DNA of 64,000 nt from the NCBI GenBank assembly GCA_021781535.1, contig JAJXWO010000003.1, positions 62,001 to 126,000 on the forward strand, read 5' to 3'. A program made the translations under genes and the position numbers. How positions within the stretch are numbered: the stretch's first letter is position 1; each line of letters begins with the position of its first letter. Below the pieces are notes generated by a model. It was not told where the DNA came from and searched no databases. It saw only the letters and a program-made list of their open reading frames with translations. The stretch is from Deltaproteobacteria bacterium. Its GTDB lineage: Bacteria; Desulfobacterota; Desulfuromonadia; Geobacterales; Pseudopelobacteraceae. This document shows positions 39,868 through 48,914 of this stretch, one piece after another.

Positions 39868-40200
39868 TCATGCGTCATCTTTATCGGCGGGAATAACCGT
39901 TGCTTGCGTGGAGAATACTTTTTCATCATCATCGCAGCGGTCTATAAATCTTTTCTTGTCTAACCGGTCGAGGCCTTTGGCAAGCAAGCGAAATCCGAAC
40001 ATGATTAATACAATGCCAAAAAAAGAAAACGGCACTGATTTAAGGGCCATCGCAGTAATGCCGAAAGTCATAAATGCAATCCCCAGCTTCAGGCACCTTT
40101 CCTGTTTCTCCACCCCGGTGCTGTTTGCTGAAAATGAGTATAATTGATAACACACTACCAGCAGTGGAAGGATAATCAGGAATTCAACATAGCTGTACAT
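39868..40200 (-). CDS. Small membrane protein, unknown (110 aa)
   Basis: Three hydrophobic segments (about residues 5-22, 38-55 and 60-76: FLIILPLLVVCYQLYSF, GIAFMTFGITAMAL, FGIVLIMFGFRLLA) followed by a charged tail of 30 residues (DRLDKKRFIDRCDDDEKVF). GAGGAGG precedes the ATG. No family recognised. A strong terminator follows. Confidence 0.7.
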   Translation of the reverse strand: MYSYVEFLIILPLLVVCYQLYSFSANSTGVEKQERCLKLGIAFMTFGITAMALKSVPFSFFGIVLIMFGFRLLAKGLDRLDKKRFIDRCDDDEKVFSTQATVIPADKDDA

Positions 40201-40358
40201 GGGTGCCTCCTCTATTTACTTCTGGTGTTTATATTCCTCCAATTGAAAAATAAATTCAATCCATATCTATATATGTATGCATATTAGGCGTGCTTTTCCC
40301 CAAAAACGGTCCGGTTTAACGCGGAGAGGATCGCCCGTTTAGCGGTACATCCAGACCG

Positions 40359-41258
40359 TCACTGCTGCCGTACGGGTACCAGCAGAAGCGGAACCTTACT
40401 CCGGCTGCAGATCTTGTTCGTGACACTACCCGCCCAGAATGCCTCCATGCCCGTCTTCCCGTGGGTAGCCAGGACAATCAGATCAATTGCCGCCAGGCTG
40501 GCAGCCTCCACGATAATTTTTGCCGGGTCGCCCCGCAACACATGCGCACTGGCGGCAAATCCCTGGTCATGTAAATCGGTGAGCAGGCCAGCGGAGTATG
40601 CCTCGGCATCCTGCAGGGCCATATCCAGCATCAGTGAGGTCGCCCCCGGCAACAATCGTCCGGTGACCGTCATGTTGCCCGAAAGGTTGCGCGGAATAAC
40701 CATGGCCAGATGCAGGGACGCATTGCAGGCGCGTGCCAGCTCCTTTGAGGGGGTGAGCGCTTGCGCATGTTGGGGATCTCCGTCCAGCGGGACCAGAATA
40801 TTCCGGCACATGAACTCCCGCGGGTTGCCTTCCTCATCGGGATGCGTGATCAGGACCGGCCTCGAGTCACCGGCAATGACTTTCTGGGCGATGCTGCCAA
40901 GAAAAAGGTGGAGCGCCATGCCGCGACCATGGGAACACATGACCACCAGATCATGCCCCAGTTCATCGGCATGTTCCACGATACTTCGAGCCACGTTTTC
41001 GACCTCCGCGGCATGCACGTGGCATTCAACCGGTATACCCTGCGGGAAGTACCGGCGCGAAATTCCGTCGAGGTAAAACCCCGCTTCTTGTGCGCTGATA
41101 AGATGAGGTTGGCCATGGACCTCGCTGGGTGCATTCTTTTCCACCACATGCATCAGCGTAACGCGCGCATTGAGCATTTCTGCGAGGTAGGCAGCGGCCT
41201 GCACCGCCGATTCAGCCATGCGGGAACCGTCAAGAGGAACAAGTATGTGTTTGAACAT
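40359..41258 (-). CDS. Tandem universal stress protein
   Basis: 299 residues made of two UspA domains: the first from MFKHILVPLDGSRMAESAV with the ATP-type loop SHGRGMALHLFLGSIAQKVI, the second from NILVPLDGDPQHAQAL with THGKTGMEAFWAGSVTNKI. Both loops keep the G-2x-G-9x-G(S/T) nucleotide-binding pattern. The start at 41258 follows a GGGGTGAT site and is just five bases after the mntH stop, so the two are translated together and the stress protein may sense or regulate the transporter (inference). Confidence 0.92.
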   Translation of the reverse strand: MFKHILVPLDGSRMAESAVQAAAYLAEMLNARVTLMHVVEKNAPSEVHGQPHLISAQEAGFYLDGISRRYFPQGIPVECHVHAAEVENVARSIVEHADELGHDLVVMCSHGRGMALHLFLGSIAQKVIAGDSRPVLITHPDEEGNPREFMCRNILVPLDGDPQHAQALTPSKELARACNASLHLAMVIPRNLSGNMTVTGRLLPGATSLMLDMALQDAEAYSAGLLTDLHDQGFAASAHVLRGDPAKIIVEAASLAAIDLIVLATHGKTGMEAFWAGSVTNKICSRSKVPLLLVPVRQQ

Positions 41259-41263
41259 AGGGA

Positions 41264-42574
41264 TCACCCCGTCACGAGAGTCTTGTAAAGCAGGTATACA
41301 TTCAGTATGACAATGACAGCGGCAACCAGGCACGCGAGCAGCGTTGTAATACGCTTATTGACCAGGTCGCCCATTATATCGGGACGGCGGGTAAACATTA
41401 CCAGGGGAATGACGGCAAAGGGCAGCCCGAAGCTGAGGATAACCTGGCTCATAACCAGGGTGCGGGTGGGGTCCAGTCCGATGGCAATAACCGCCAGCGA
41501 CGGTGTCATGGTCACAAGCCGTCTGGCCCAGATCGGGATGTGGCGCTTCAGGAATCCCTGCATGATTACCTGGCCGGCACTGGTACCGACGGTTGACGAT
41601 GACAATCCCGCCAGCAGCAATGACAGGCCGAATATCCATTTGGCAGAATTTCCGAGCAGCGGCTCCAGGGTATGGTACGCTTCTTCTATGGTTGCCATGG
41701 ATGTCAGCCCGGACTTGTAAAACGTCGCCGCAGCCATGATCAGCATGGCTGCATTCACAAAACTGGCGATTCCCATGGCAATGACCACGTCCATAATTTC
41801 AAACCGGTACAGGCTCTGCATTCTGGCCTTGTCTCTCACCACAATGCGTCCCTGCATCAGGGCGGAATGGAGAAAGATGGCATGCGGCATGACCGTTGCC
41901 CCCAAAATACCCGAGGCCAGCAGTATGCTCTCGCTGCCTGAAAAATGGGGAACAAACGCATGATAGGCAACTTGGGCCCAATCCGGCTTGACAATAATGG
42001 TTTCCAGCAGATAACAGAGCGCTATCAGGCCGACCATGGCCGAGATGACGGCCTCAAGTGGCCGGAACCCGTAACGTTCAAGGCCGAGAATAAGCAGTGT
42101 CGCCAGGGCGGTAAGAATTGCTCCCACGAACAACGGTATGCCAAGCAAAAGCTGGAACCCCAGAGCGGCCCCAAGAAACTCCGCCAGGTCGGTCGCCATC
42201 GCCACAAGCTCCATCAGGCTCCACATCAGATAGACCACCGGTCTGGGGAACTGCTCCCGACAGTGTTCCGCAAGGTTGAGCCCGGTGGCGATGCCAAGCT
42301 TGGCAGACAAGGTTTGAATGAGCATTGCCATGAGATTGCTGGCGATGATCACCCACACCAGCAGGTACCCGAATTGGGCGCCGCCCTGAATATTGGTCGC
42401 AAAATTACCCGGATCAACGTACGCAACACTGGCGATAAACGCCGGCCCCAGAAACGGCATCATTCGAGCCAGACGATTTCCCTTCTGCCGGCTGCCGAGA
42501 ATATCCAAAGCGGTCTGAACGGTGCGGGAGTCAGAAGTCTTCAGGTTATTGAGAATAGTTTCGTTATGTGCCAT
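41264..42574 (-). CDS. mntH: Nramp divalent metal transporter (MntH-like)
   Basis: Proton-coupled importer of Mn(II)/Fe(II) in the inner membrane (436 aa, eleven helices). Metal-site motifs are intact: DPGNFATN in helix 1 and the MPHAIFLHSAL in helix 6. Family lengths fit. The N-terminal 37 residues are polar. It is upstream of the tandem stress protein. No metal-dependent riboswitch was noticed in front of it. Confidence 0.93.
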   Translation of the reverse strand: MAHNETILNNLKTSDSRTVQTALDILGSRQKGNRLARMMPFLGPAFIASVAYVDPGNFATNIQGGAQFGYLLVWVIIASNLMAMLIQTLSAKLGIATGLNLAEHCREQFPRPVVYLMWSLMELVAMATDLAEFLGAALGFQLLLGIPLFVGAILTALATLLILGLERYGFRPLEAVISAMVGLIALCYLLETIIVKPDWAQVAYHAFVPHFSGSESILLASGILGATVMPHAIFLHSALMQGRIVVRDKARMQSLYRFEIMDVVIAMGIASFVNAAMLIMAAATFYKSGLTSMATIEEAYHTLEPLLGNSAKWIFGLSLLLAGLSSSTVGTSAGQVIMQGFLKRHIPIWARRLVTMTPSLAVIAIGLDPTRTLVMSQVILSFGLPFAVIPLVMFTRRPDIMGDLVNKRITTLLACLVAAVIVILNVYLLYKTLVTG

Positions 42575-42602
42575 TGCAATCCGACTCCACTTACTCCGAA
42601 AT

Positions 42603-43823
42603 TCAACCGGATTTACGCCAGTTGTAAGCGTGCAATTGAATTTCAGCTAAAGCGCTGGGGTTAATGCCGATGGACACAAGTTCCGCTGATACAGTCCGCA
42701 TATCCAGATCCTCCAGATGCTCCATTATCCGGAGAAGAGTGCCGTAAGGCCCCTCGCGATCAACCAGTGCGGCGGCAACATCCTCATTGAGGTTGAGGTT
42801 TGAAATAATGTCTTCGACGGCAACATCATAGTTCCTCTCCATCAGGGAGAGGATGCCGGTCATAAAGGCCCGGTCAGGGGATTCGCCGTCAAGCTGCAAA
42901 CCGGGATGAACAAAGGCCAATTGTTCCATGAGACCGGCTCTGGTAGCTGCCATATCCACCAGTGGGTGATCAAAATTATCATCGCCATCAGCGGCAAACA
43001 GAGCCAGTTGCACCCAGCGTTTGATCTGCAGACGCCCGGTCATTGCAATGGCGTGACGCACCCCCTGGATTTTAGTACGATGCCCGAACGCTACGGAGTT
43101 GACAAGCATCAACAGCTTGTACGTCAGTGCCGGGCTTTCCCGGAAGGCCTGCTCTATAACTTCGATGCTCGCATCATCTGACAAAAGACGCATCAACTTG
43201 AGGAGCGTCAATGCATCCTCGTCCATTTTTTTCTTCTTGATGATATCCGGTCGGGCAAAATAATAGCCTTGGAAGTAATCGAAACCAAGGGCGTGGCATG
43301 CCACAAATTGCTCAGTACTCTCGACCTTCTCTGCAAGCAGCTTGCAGGGATACCGGCGCAGATGTTCTATAATATCAGGAAGGGATTCCAGCGATGTCTG
43401 GAAAAGGTCAATTTTGACAATGTCGACTATGGCATAGAGCTCGGCAAAGCTCGAACAGTACTCATGGTCATCAAGGGCCAGGCAAAATCCGGCTGCTTTT
43501 AGTGCCAGACAGCGCTCCAGCAGCTCCGGTGACGGACTAATCGACTCCAGAAGCTCAATAACAATATGTTCCTGCGGAAGAAGTTCCAGGACTTCGTCCA
43601 TCAGCATATCCTCATCGACATTTATGAAGCCCTTGCGTCCCCCCAGAAGTTCTGCAATTCCAAACGATGCGAGGGTATTGATGATCACATTGGCTGTGGC
43701 ACGGCCGGCGTCCTGTATGTCAGCCTCATTAACATCCGTAGAGCGGAAAAGCAGTTCGTAGCCGTAGAGACGCTCGTTCCTGTCCAAAATGGGTTGGCGC
43801 CCGATTATGTAGTTATCATCCAT
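42603..43823 (-). CDS. HDOD domain protein with degenerate EAL domain
   Basis: 406 residues. The N-terminal half is an EAL-like barrel (IIGRQPILDRNERLYGYELLFRS) in which the catalytic EAL motif is replaced by YELLFR and the metal-binding Glu/Asp set is incomplete (DDHEYCS, KIDLF, AEKVES), so it is unlikely to hydrolyse c-di-GMP. The C-terminal HDOD domain (about 200-400) contains FRESPALTYKLLMLVNSVAFG. Such YuxH/CdgJ-type proteins act as signalling scaffolds, often affecting motility. It lies 87 bases downstream of a PilZ gene. Confidence 0.9.
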   Translation of the reverse strand: MDDNYIIGRQPILDRNERLYGYELLFRSTDVNEADIQDAGRATANVIINTLASFGIAELLGGRKGFINVDEDMLMDEVLELLPQEHIVIELLESISPSPELLERCLALKAAGFCLALDDHEYCSSFAELYAIVDIVKIDLFQTSLESLPDIIEHLRRYPCKLLAEKVESTEQFVACHALGFDYFQGYYFARPDIIKKKKMDEDALTLLKLMRLLSDDASIEVIEQAFRESPALTYKLLMLVNSVAFGHRTKIQGVRHAIAMTGRLQIKRWVQLALFAADGDDNFDHPLVDMAATRAGLMEQLAFVHPGLQLDGESPDRAFMTGILSLMERNYDVAVEDIISNLNLNEDVAAALVDREGPYGTLLRIMEHLEDLDMRTVSAELVSIGINPSALAEIQLHAYNWRKSG

Positions 43824-43910
43824 AGTTCAATTCCTGTCCGGTTGTTTATTTAACGAAACGGCTCCACAGTTCTCAGCTGCCGTGCGGAACATACAAAACT
43901 GAAACAAACG

Positions 43911-44618
43911 TCAGGAAGACAATTCCCTGATGATTTCCGTCTGGCGCCGCGCGATAAGAGCGCCGATCCGGTCTTCACTGCTTTTGTCATGCTCAAACAG
44001 AAAAATACAGCGGAACAATCTGTTCTGCTGATGCACCTGTGTCAGTTTTGCCATGACTCTCGTCATGACCGGTGTTTGATTCGTTGGGAATGGCATCGTG
44101 ATGGTGAGGTAAAAAAAAGAAAAGCTTTCCAAAAGCTTCCGGTCGGGAATGGTAACGGCACAACTGGTCAGCGACAGATCCATCATCCTGCCATTAAATT
44201 TCGTGGCTCCGGCTTCTACGCCGATCACCGGGGGCACCTGCATACGCACTCTGACGGATGTGCGCCGATTGGAATGCACATCGGCATAATTAAAACCGGA
44301 AAGGGTAATCTCACCGGTATCAGCATCGTAGTGCGCATTCGCATACACATGGTGCGGAAACGGCACTCCCTCAATTATGGTATATCCGCTAAATTCAATA
44401 GCTCGTGCTTGAACCTCGCTGGTGCGGCATACCAGTTTGTTTTCATCTACGGTAAGGATTGTGGCTACGGCCGAGACCGGCACCTCTTTATAGTAATTGA
44501 GAAATTGAACCACGGGGCGAGGCACCACACCTGACAGCTTGAGCAGGCCTTCTTCAATCGAGAGCCCCCCGGTCTGTCCCATCAGGCAGAAATAATAATT
44601 ATCGGGAATTTCTGACAT
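43911..44618 (-). CDS. PilZ-domain protein
   Basis: 235 residues. An N-terminal flagellar-brake-like domain (about 1-110) precedes the PilZ barrel beginning NRRTSVRVRMQVPP (the RxxxR c-di-GMP clamp) and continuing MMDLSLTSCAV in place of the usual [D/N]xSxxG, where Gly is Ser. The arrangement is YcgR-like. The variant second motif may weaken binding. It is upstream of the HDOD gene and probably co-transcribed. Confidence 0.87.
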   Translation of the reverse strand: MSEIPDNYYFCLMGQTGGLSIEEGLLKLSGVVPRPVVQFLNYYKEVPVSAVATILTVDENKLVCRTSEVQARAIEFSGYTIIEGVPFPHHVYANAHYDADTGEITLSGFNYADVHSNRRTSVRVRMQVPPVIGVEAGATKFNGRMMDLSLTSCAVTIPDRKLLESFSFFYLTITMPFPTNQTPVMTRVMAKLTQVHQQNRLFRCIFLFEHDKSSEDRIGALIARRQTEIIRELSS

Positions 44619-45074
44619 TTACCTGCCTGTATACAATTGTTTTTTAATATTTCCTTATTCGTGATTGTGAATAGTATGAGGTGATATTTTTCTATTGTCA
44701 CACTAACTGATCTTACAATGGAAGGTTTTAATCATTTGGAAGTTATATATTGATGTGCGTTAAACGTCAAGCGGCTGCTGAGGTTTGCAATAGGTGGTTT
44801 ATTATCAAGTGGTGGGGGTGTTGTGAGGCATTACAACACAGAAATTCTGGGTTTATGAGCCGGGACTGTGTCTGAGAAACTTTTCAGCATAATGTTGCGG
44901 TGAGAAGCTATTCAAGCGCTTATTGAAACAGCCCCTTTCCAGAAGGGCGAATAGCCGTGCTGCCCATGTTTTGGGATATATTTACAGCACAGCTATCTAT
45001 CTCTGTTGAGTATTTGCTCGTTCATCCGGGTAAACAAAGTTGTTTCTGGCAAAATTTATGGCACCCTGTCTTTG
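44619..45074. other. Intergenic region, no gene seen
   Basis: AT-rich leader of the PilZ unit, then about 300 bases without a credible ORF. An imperfect repeat GTTGTGAGGCATTACAACAC near 44820 is the only structure noted. Confidence 0.4.
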
Positions 45075-45242
45075 TTAGCGGCGTTCTCCACCATCACGAT
45101 GCCCGCCATCCCTGTACCCGCCTCCGCGGCCTCTGCCATGGCCATACCCGCCATCATCGTCCCAGTAGGGGAAAAGGCAACCGGACAGCAGCATTACTGC
45201 CACGAAAAGTAAAAGCGATACTAGTATTGAATTTTTTTTCAT
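45075..45242 (-). CDS. Tiny Gly-rich lipoprotein (55 aa)
   Basis: An ATG at 45242 with AAAGGAG nine bases upstream opens a 55-codon frame. A lipoprotein signal (MKKNSILVSLLLFVAVMLLSGC, Cys22) is followed by LFPYWDDDGGYGHGRGRGGG and a Gly/Arg/Asp-rich tail with two GG(H/Y)RDGG-like repeats. The composition resembles small surface or outer-membrane-anchored peptides. Family unknown; the combination of ribosome site, signal peptide and lipobox makes it convincing despite its size. Confidence 0.75.
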   Translation of the reverse strand: MKKNSILVSLLLFVAVMLLSGCLFPYWDDDGGYGHGRGRGGGYRDGGHRDGGERR

Positions 45243-45803
45243 TGTCTTGCTCCTTTTGCAGCTTTTGATTGGTGTCAGGCTGCATTCCGCTGCCAGCAGC
45301 TGTCCATCTACATATTTCCTGACCGTTGTGTCACTGCGGATCGCACCAATACTCTCTTATGCGAAGAACATATAATTGTTGAGCAACTACCGTGCCAGAA
45401 TAATTTTCAAATACCGCCGCTGCATCAAGATGGTTGTGCATGGTTATAACGTATCTGGAGACAATGAAAAAGCCGGCGATCTGTCAGAACAACCCGCCAC
45501 TATTAACATAACTGCCATATGATGCGGGCAGAAGTCCAAGCGAATCTGCAGACGTTACATCGGATTGCTCTCCGTGGCCAGCACAGCATACAACCCGCTG
45601 AATTTTACGGTTTTCGTCAAATACGACAGAAGGTAAGCGGCTCTTTCAGTTGGCCTCTGTATCACACGTTCCAATGTATCCTGCCAATCGGCACGTTATC
45701 TCTTGCAAATACGCACATCACCTTTGGCATGGTTGATGTATATATTCACCTGCATCATGAAGATGCAGCAGTGTGAATCACACTTCTATTGAAAGGATCC
45801 GCC
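45243..45803. other. Intergenic region between two tiny lipoprotein genes
   Basis: No supported gene. A 19-base palindrome CTGCATC-N5-GATGCAG at 45750-45768 lies about 35 bases before the downstream start and could be an operator. Confidence 0.4.
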
Positions 45804-45935
45804 ATGAAAAAAATCCGCATGTTTCTGGTAATTGTAATTGTCGCTCTGGGAAGCATCATGACGCAAGGATGTCACCTGTGGTATCCTCCTGCGCCTCCGG
45901 GTTTGCCGTCACCGCCGCCCCTCCCGGTGCCGTAA
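45804..45935 (+). CDS. Tiny Pro-rich lipoprotein (43 aa)
   Basis: ATG at 45804 with GAAAGGA upstream. The signal MKKIRMFLVIVIVALGSIMTQGC (lipobox TQGC, Cys23) leads to a 20-residue mature peptide HLWYPPAPPGLPSPPPLPVP, almost half Pro. Like the divergent 55-residue lipoprotein it is too short for a folded domain and may be a surface anchor or spacer. Family unknown. Confidence 0.7.
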   Translation: MKKIRMFLVIVIVALGSIMTQGCHLWYPPAPPGLPSPPPLPVP

Positions 45936-46120
45936 AGAACAGAGGCGGCACTGCTCCCGGTTTGGACGAGAGCGTTGGGCGCTGTGGCTCTACGCAAGAT
46001 GTATTTCTCTGCAAAATTGCATTGCGCGTTGATTTTTATCAAAACAATTGACAACGCAGTACTGGATGTGGTTATGGCTATAAATTGAATATTTGATCAT
46101 GCATACTGGAGAGAAATGAT

Positions 46121-46498
46121 ATGGGGCTCTTTTCCGCGGAAACTAAAAATACCGGCTCAAGTGAAACCAGGAAGTTTCATTCGGACTACGGCCAATTGCT
46201 TGTTGACGGTGAAATCATAGAGAAGGGGTTTGCTGTACTTCGTGACACATTCCTGTTCACCAACAAGAGATTGATCCTGGTTGACATACAGGGCGTCTCC
46301 GGAAGGCAGATCGAATATTACTCGATACCTTACAATAAAATCACAAAATTCAGTGTGCAGACTGGGGAAAGTTTTGACCTTAATGCTGAATTAAAGATCT
46401 GGGTTGGCAGCGACACGATACCTGTCGAGAAAAAATTCAATAAAGACATAAACGTCTATGAGGTGCAAAAGGTTTTAGCGAGTCATGTGCTGAAATAG
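46121..46498 (+). CDS. Bacterial PH-domain protein
   Basis: 125 residues, nearly all one bacterial pleckstrin-homology fold: ALRDTFLFTNKRLILVDIQGVSGRQIEYYSIPYNKITKFSVQTGES gives the strand pattern (LFTNKRLI and SIPYNKI) of the bPH_1 family. No signal peptide. GGAGAG precedes the ATG. Roles of these domains are mostly unknown and may involve protein or lipid contacts. Confidence 0.85.
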   Translation: MGLFSAETKNTGSSETRKFHSDYGQLLVDGEIIEKGFAVLRDTFLFTNKRLILVDIQGVSGRQIEYYSIPYNKITKFSVQTGESFDLNAELKIWVGSDTIPVEKKFNKDINVYEVQKVLASHVLK

Positions 46499-46589
46499 CC
46501 CCCGGTCCTGTCGATTATTCTGTGTAACATGGTTTTCAGCTATTAAATAACGCGGGTATTGTTCCTGCACATTGCTGGCTGGGCTTACC

Positions 46590-48683
46590 TCACGCATTAT
46601 TTTGACAGCCATCCTCCACAACACCTTTCAGCACCTTTTGCAACTGATCAAAATCGTACGGTTTGCTGACAAGCCCTGCAATATACTCGCGGGGTATCCG
46701 TGTAGTGACAACCGTATCTCCAAACCCGGTGGAGATAATTATCGGCAGGTCCGGGTCGAGCATTTTCAGCTTGTCGAACAACTCATAGCCGTCGATAACC
46801 GGCATGCCCATGTCAGTCATAACCAGAATAATTTTTTCGGCATTCTTTTGAAACAACTCCAACGCTTCCTTGCCATTTGATGCTTCAATAACCGTAAATC
46901 CCATTTCATTCAACATGATTTTCGCAACAAACATGACTTCTTTCTCGTCCTCGACAAGTAGTATCGTGCCGTTCCCCTGCCACGGCCCTGAGGAATCCTG
47001 CTGAAGTGATTCATCTCCAGTGGCGTCACTGACCTGAACGGGCAGATAGAGCTTGAAGGTTGTGCCCTGCCCCGCCTGGCTGGAAAGCTGCAATGCTCCG
47101 CGGTGCGGCTTGATGATGCCGAGTACTGCCGACATCCCTAAACCGCGGCCCGTAATTTTGGTTGTGTAGAATGGCTCGAAAATTCTCTGCCTTGTTTCCG
47201 CATCCATACCGCAGCCATTGTCAGTGACCTCCAGACAGACATACCCTCCCGCCGGTATGGTCTTGCCAAAATGATCCTTGTCCGTTTGACCAGCTCTGAT
47301 CACGACCTTTGCAACCGTGACATGTATTTCGCCCTGTGCCGCGCCGACGGCTTCCGCGGCGTTGATGATCAGATTCATGACAACCTGCCTGATCTGGCTG
47401 GCATCGCCTTTGATGAAGGGAATGTCAGGTAAAAGGTCGCATTTGATGTCCACATTCTTTGTGATGGTCGCTTTCAACATCTTGACCATTTCGTCCACCA
47501 GTGTTCCCATATCGATCTGTGTCTGGACGATCTGGGCTTTCCCTGCGTATGCCAGCATCTGGCGACAAAGGTCTGCAGCCCGTTCAGCGGCTTTTTTTAT
47601 CACCGGAATGTGGGTATCAACCGTTTCCGGCCGAAGTTCTGCCAGGGAACAATGCCCGAAGATGACCGCCAGGATGTTATTGAAATCATGGGCAATGCCG
47701 CCGGCTAGTACACCCAGACTCTCCAGTTTCTGTGAATGCAACAGTTGCTGTTCAAGTTCTTGTTTTTCTTGTTCCACCCGTCGGCGCTCTGTAATATCCT
47801 CATAAATCCCGAGTACACCAATGACTGCGCCGGAAACATCAATGAGCGGTATTTTAGTGGTATCAATCCAGCTCGCCGTGCCATTTGACTGGCGCTGAGT
47901 TTCAATTATATGATATTTGGGCCGTGCATTATCCATAACCTCACGGTCATCGGCGCGGTATCCTTCAGTTTCTTCATGGCTCCAGGGGAGGTTAAAATCA
48001 CTTTTACCGATTATGTCATCAGAATCGTCAAATCCGGCCAGGCGGGCAAACACCCTGTTGCAGCCGACATAAACACTCTCCCTGTCCTTCCAGAAAATAG
48101 ACTGGGGTATGGAATTCATTATGTGGGTAAGTACGTTGCGATTTTGGAGAAGCTTGTCATTGGAGTCCAGCAGCTCTTTCCCAACAAGCCCCATCTCGCC
48201 GATCATCTGGGCCAGACGGGTGAAGAAGTTCATCATTGACTTTATGGTGCCTTCCGGAAAGACGGGGGTCCTATGCAGCGCTTCAAGATAGGACTCCTCA
48301 TCAAACCCGAACTCCTTTGCCTGACGGATGAAAAACTCTCTGTCCGGTGCCTCGGTAAAGAACTGGCCGGTAAAGAAATTAGCCACATGTTCGCCGCGGA
48401 TCATGATCGGTACAGCAACATCGACCAGACCGTTCTTGCACTTGTAGATATTGTACGACACCCCTTTCCCTAATCCGCCGGCAAGGATCGTGTCGCTCTC
48501 ACGGCAGCGGGCGGCCGTTGCATTATTGACCCGGTGAAAACGGGTACAAACGTCCTGCCACCCGGTGGAAACCAGTATATTACCCTCCAGGTCCAGGAGG
48601 GCGGTTACCGCCCCGGTAACTGCTGTATAGCTCTCGCAGAGTCCCCGCAGTTCATCAATATTCACCAGGTCGGAAAATTTCAT
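46590..48683 (-). CDS. Hybrid sensor histidine kinase with PocR sensor domain
   Basis: 697 residues. Domains in order: PocR ligand-binding domain (about 1-165, with conserved Cys), PAS (about 180-305), HisKA with the phosphorylated His in GGIAHDFNNIL (about 340), HATPase (NLIINAAEAVGAA; DNGCGMD; GRGLGMSAVLG), then a C-terminal receiver (about 575-690) with Asp in ILVMTDMGMPVIDG. There is no membrane segment, so it senses a soluble signal, probably a small hydrocarbon-type ligand. A DNA-binding output is absent, implying an unlinked response regulator. Confidence 0.93.
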   Translation of the reverse strand: MKFSDLVNIDELRGLCESYTAVTGAVTALLDLEGNILVSTGWQDVCTRFHRVNNATAARCRESDTILAGGLGKGVSYNIYKCKNGLVDVAVPIMIRGEHVANFFTGQFFTEAPDREFFIRQAKEFGFDEESYLEALHRTPVFPEGTIKSMMNFFTRLAQMIGEMGLVGKELLDSNDKLLQNRNVLTHIMNSIPQSIFWKDRESVYVGCNRVFARLAGFDDSDDIIGKSDFNLPWSHEETEGYRADDREVMDNARPKYHIIETQRQSNGTASWIDTTKIPLIDVSGAVIGVLGIYEDITERRRVEQEKQELEQQLLHSQKLESLGVLAGGIAHDFNNILAVIFGHCSLAELRPETVDTHIPVIKKAAERAADLCRQMLAYAGKAQIVQTQIDMGTLVDEMVKMLKATITKNVDIKCDLLPDIPFIKGDASQIRQVVMNLIINAAEAVGAAQGEIHVTVAKVVIRAGQTDKDHFGKTIPAGGYVCLEVTDNGCGMDAETRQRIFEPFYTTKITGRGLGMSAVLGIIKPHRGALQLSSQAGQGTTFKLYLPVQVSDATGDESLQQDSSGPWQGNGTILLVEDEKEVMFVAKIMLNEMGFTVIEASNGKEALELFQKNAEKIILVMTDMGMPVIDGYELFDKLKMLDPDLPIIISTGFGDTVVTTRIPREYIAGLVSKPYDFDQLQKVLKGVVEDGCQNNA

Positions 48684-48836
48684 GGTTCCCCCGTTAGATT
48701 CAGCATACGTTCAAAGTCGGCTGATGGCCGGCTGACAATCGTGATACGTTATTCCCATAACCGGGTTTCGTCAAAAAAAATATGATGAAAGTGTCTGCAG
48801 GTAACAGGTTACTTTGGCACAGGTGTTAGCTGGTCT

Positions 48837-48881
48837 AAAAAAGACCCCTTGTCGAACGCAGAGCCGACAAGGGGTCTTTTT
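48837..48881 (-). terminator. Strong rho-independent terminator
   Basis: Stem AAAAAGACCCCTTGTCG / CGACAAGGGGTCTTTTT, 17 bp, T tract on both strands. It closes the lipoprotein gene at 48915 and also insulates the kinase promoter. Confidence 0.92.
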
Positions 48882-48914
48882 ACATTACGGTACCCGCAAA
48901 ACGGGTGATACCGG

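Noticed and set aside
45519-45776. 85-residue plus-strand ORF
   Set aside because: No ribosome site or family features; overlaps a palindrome and the leader of the lipoprotein gene.
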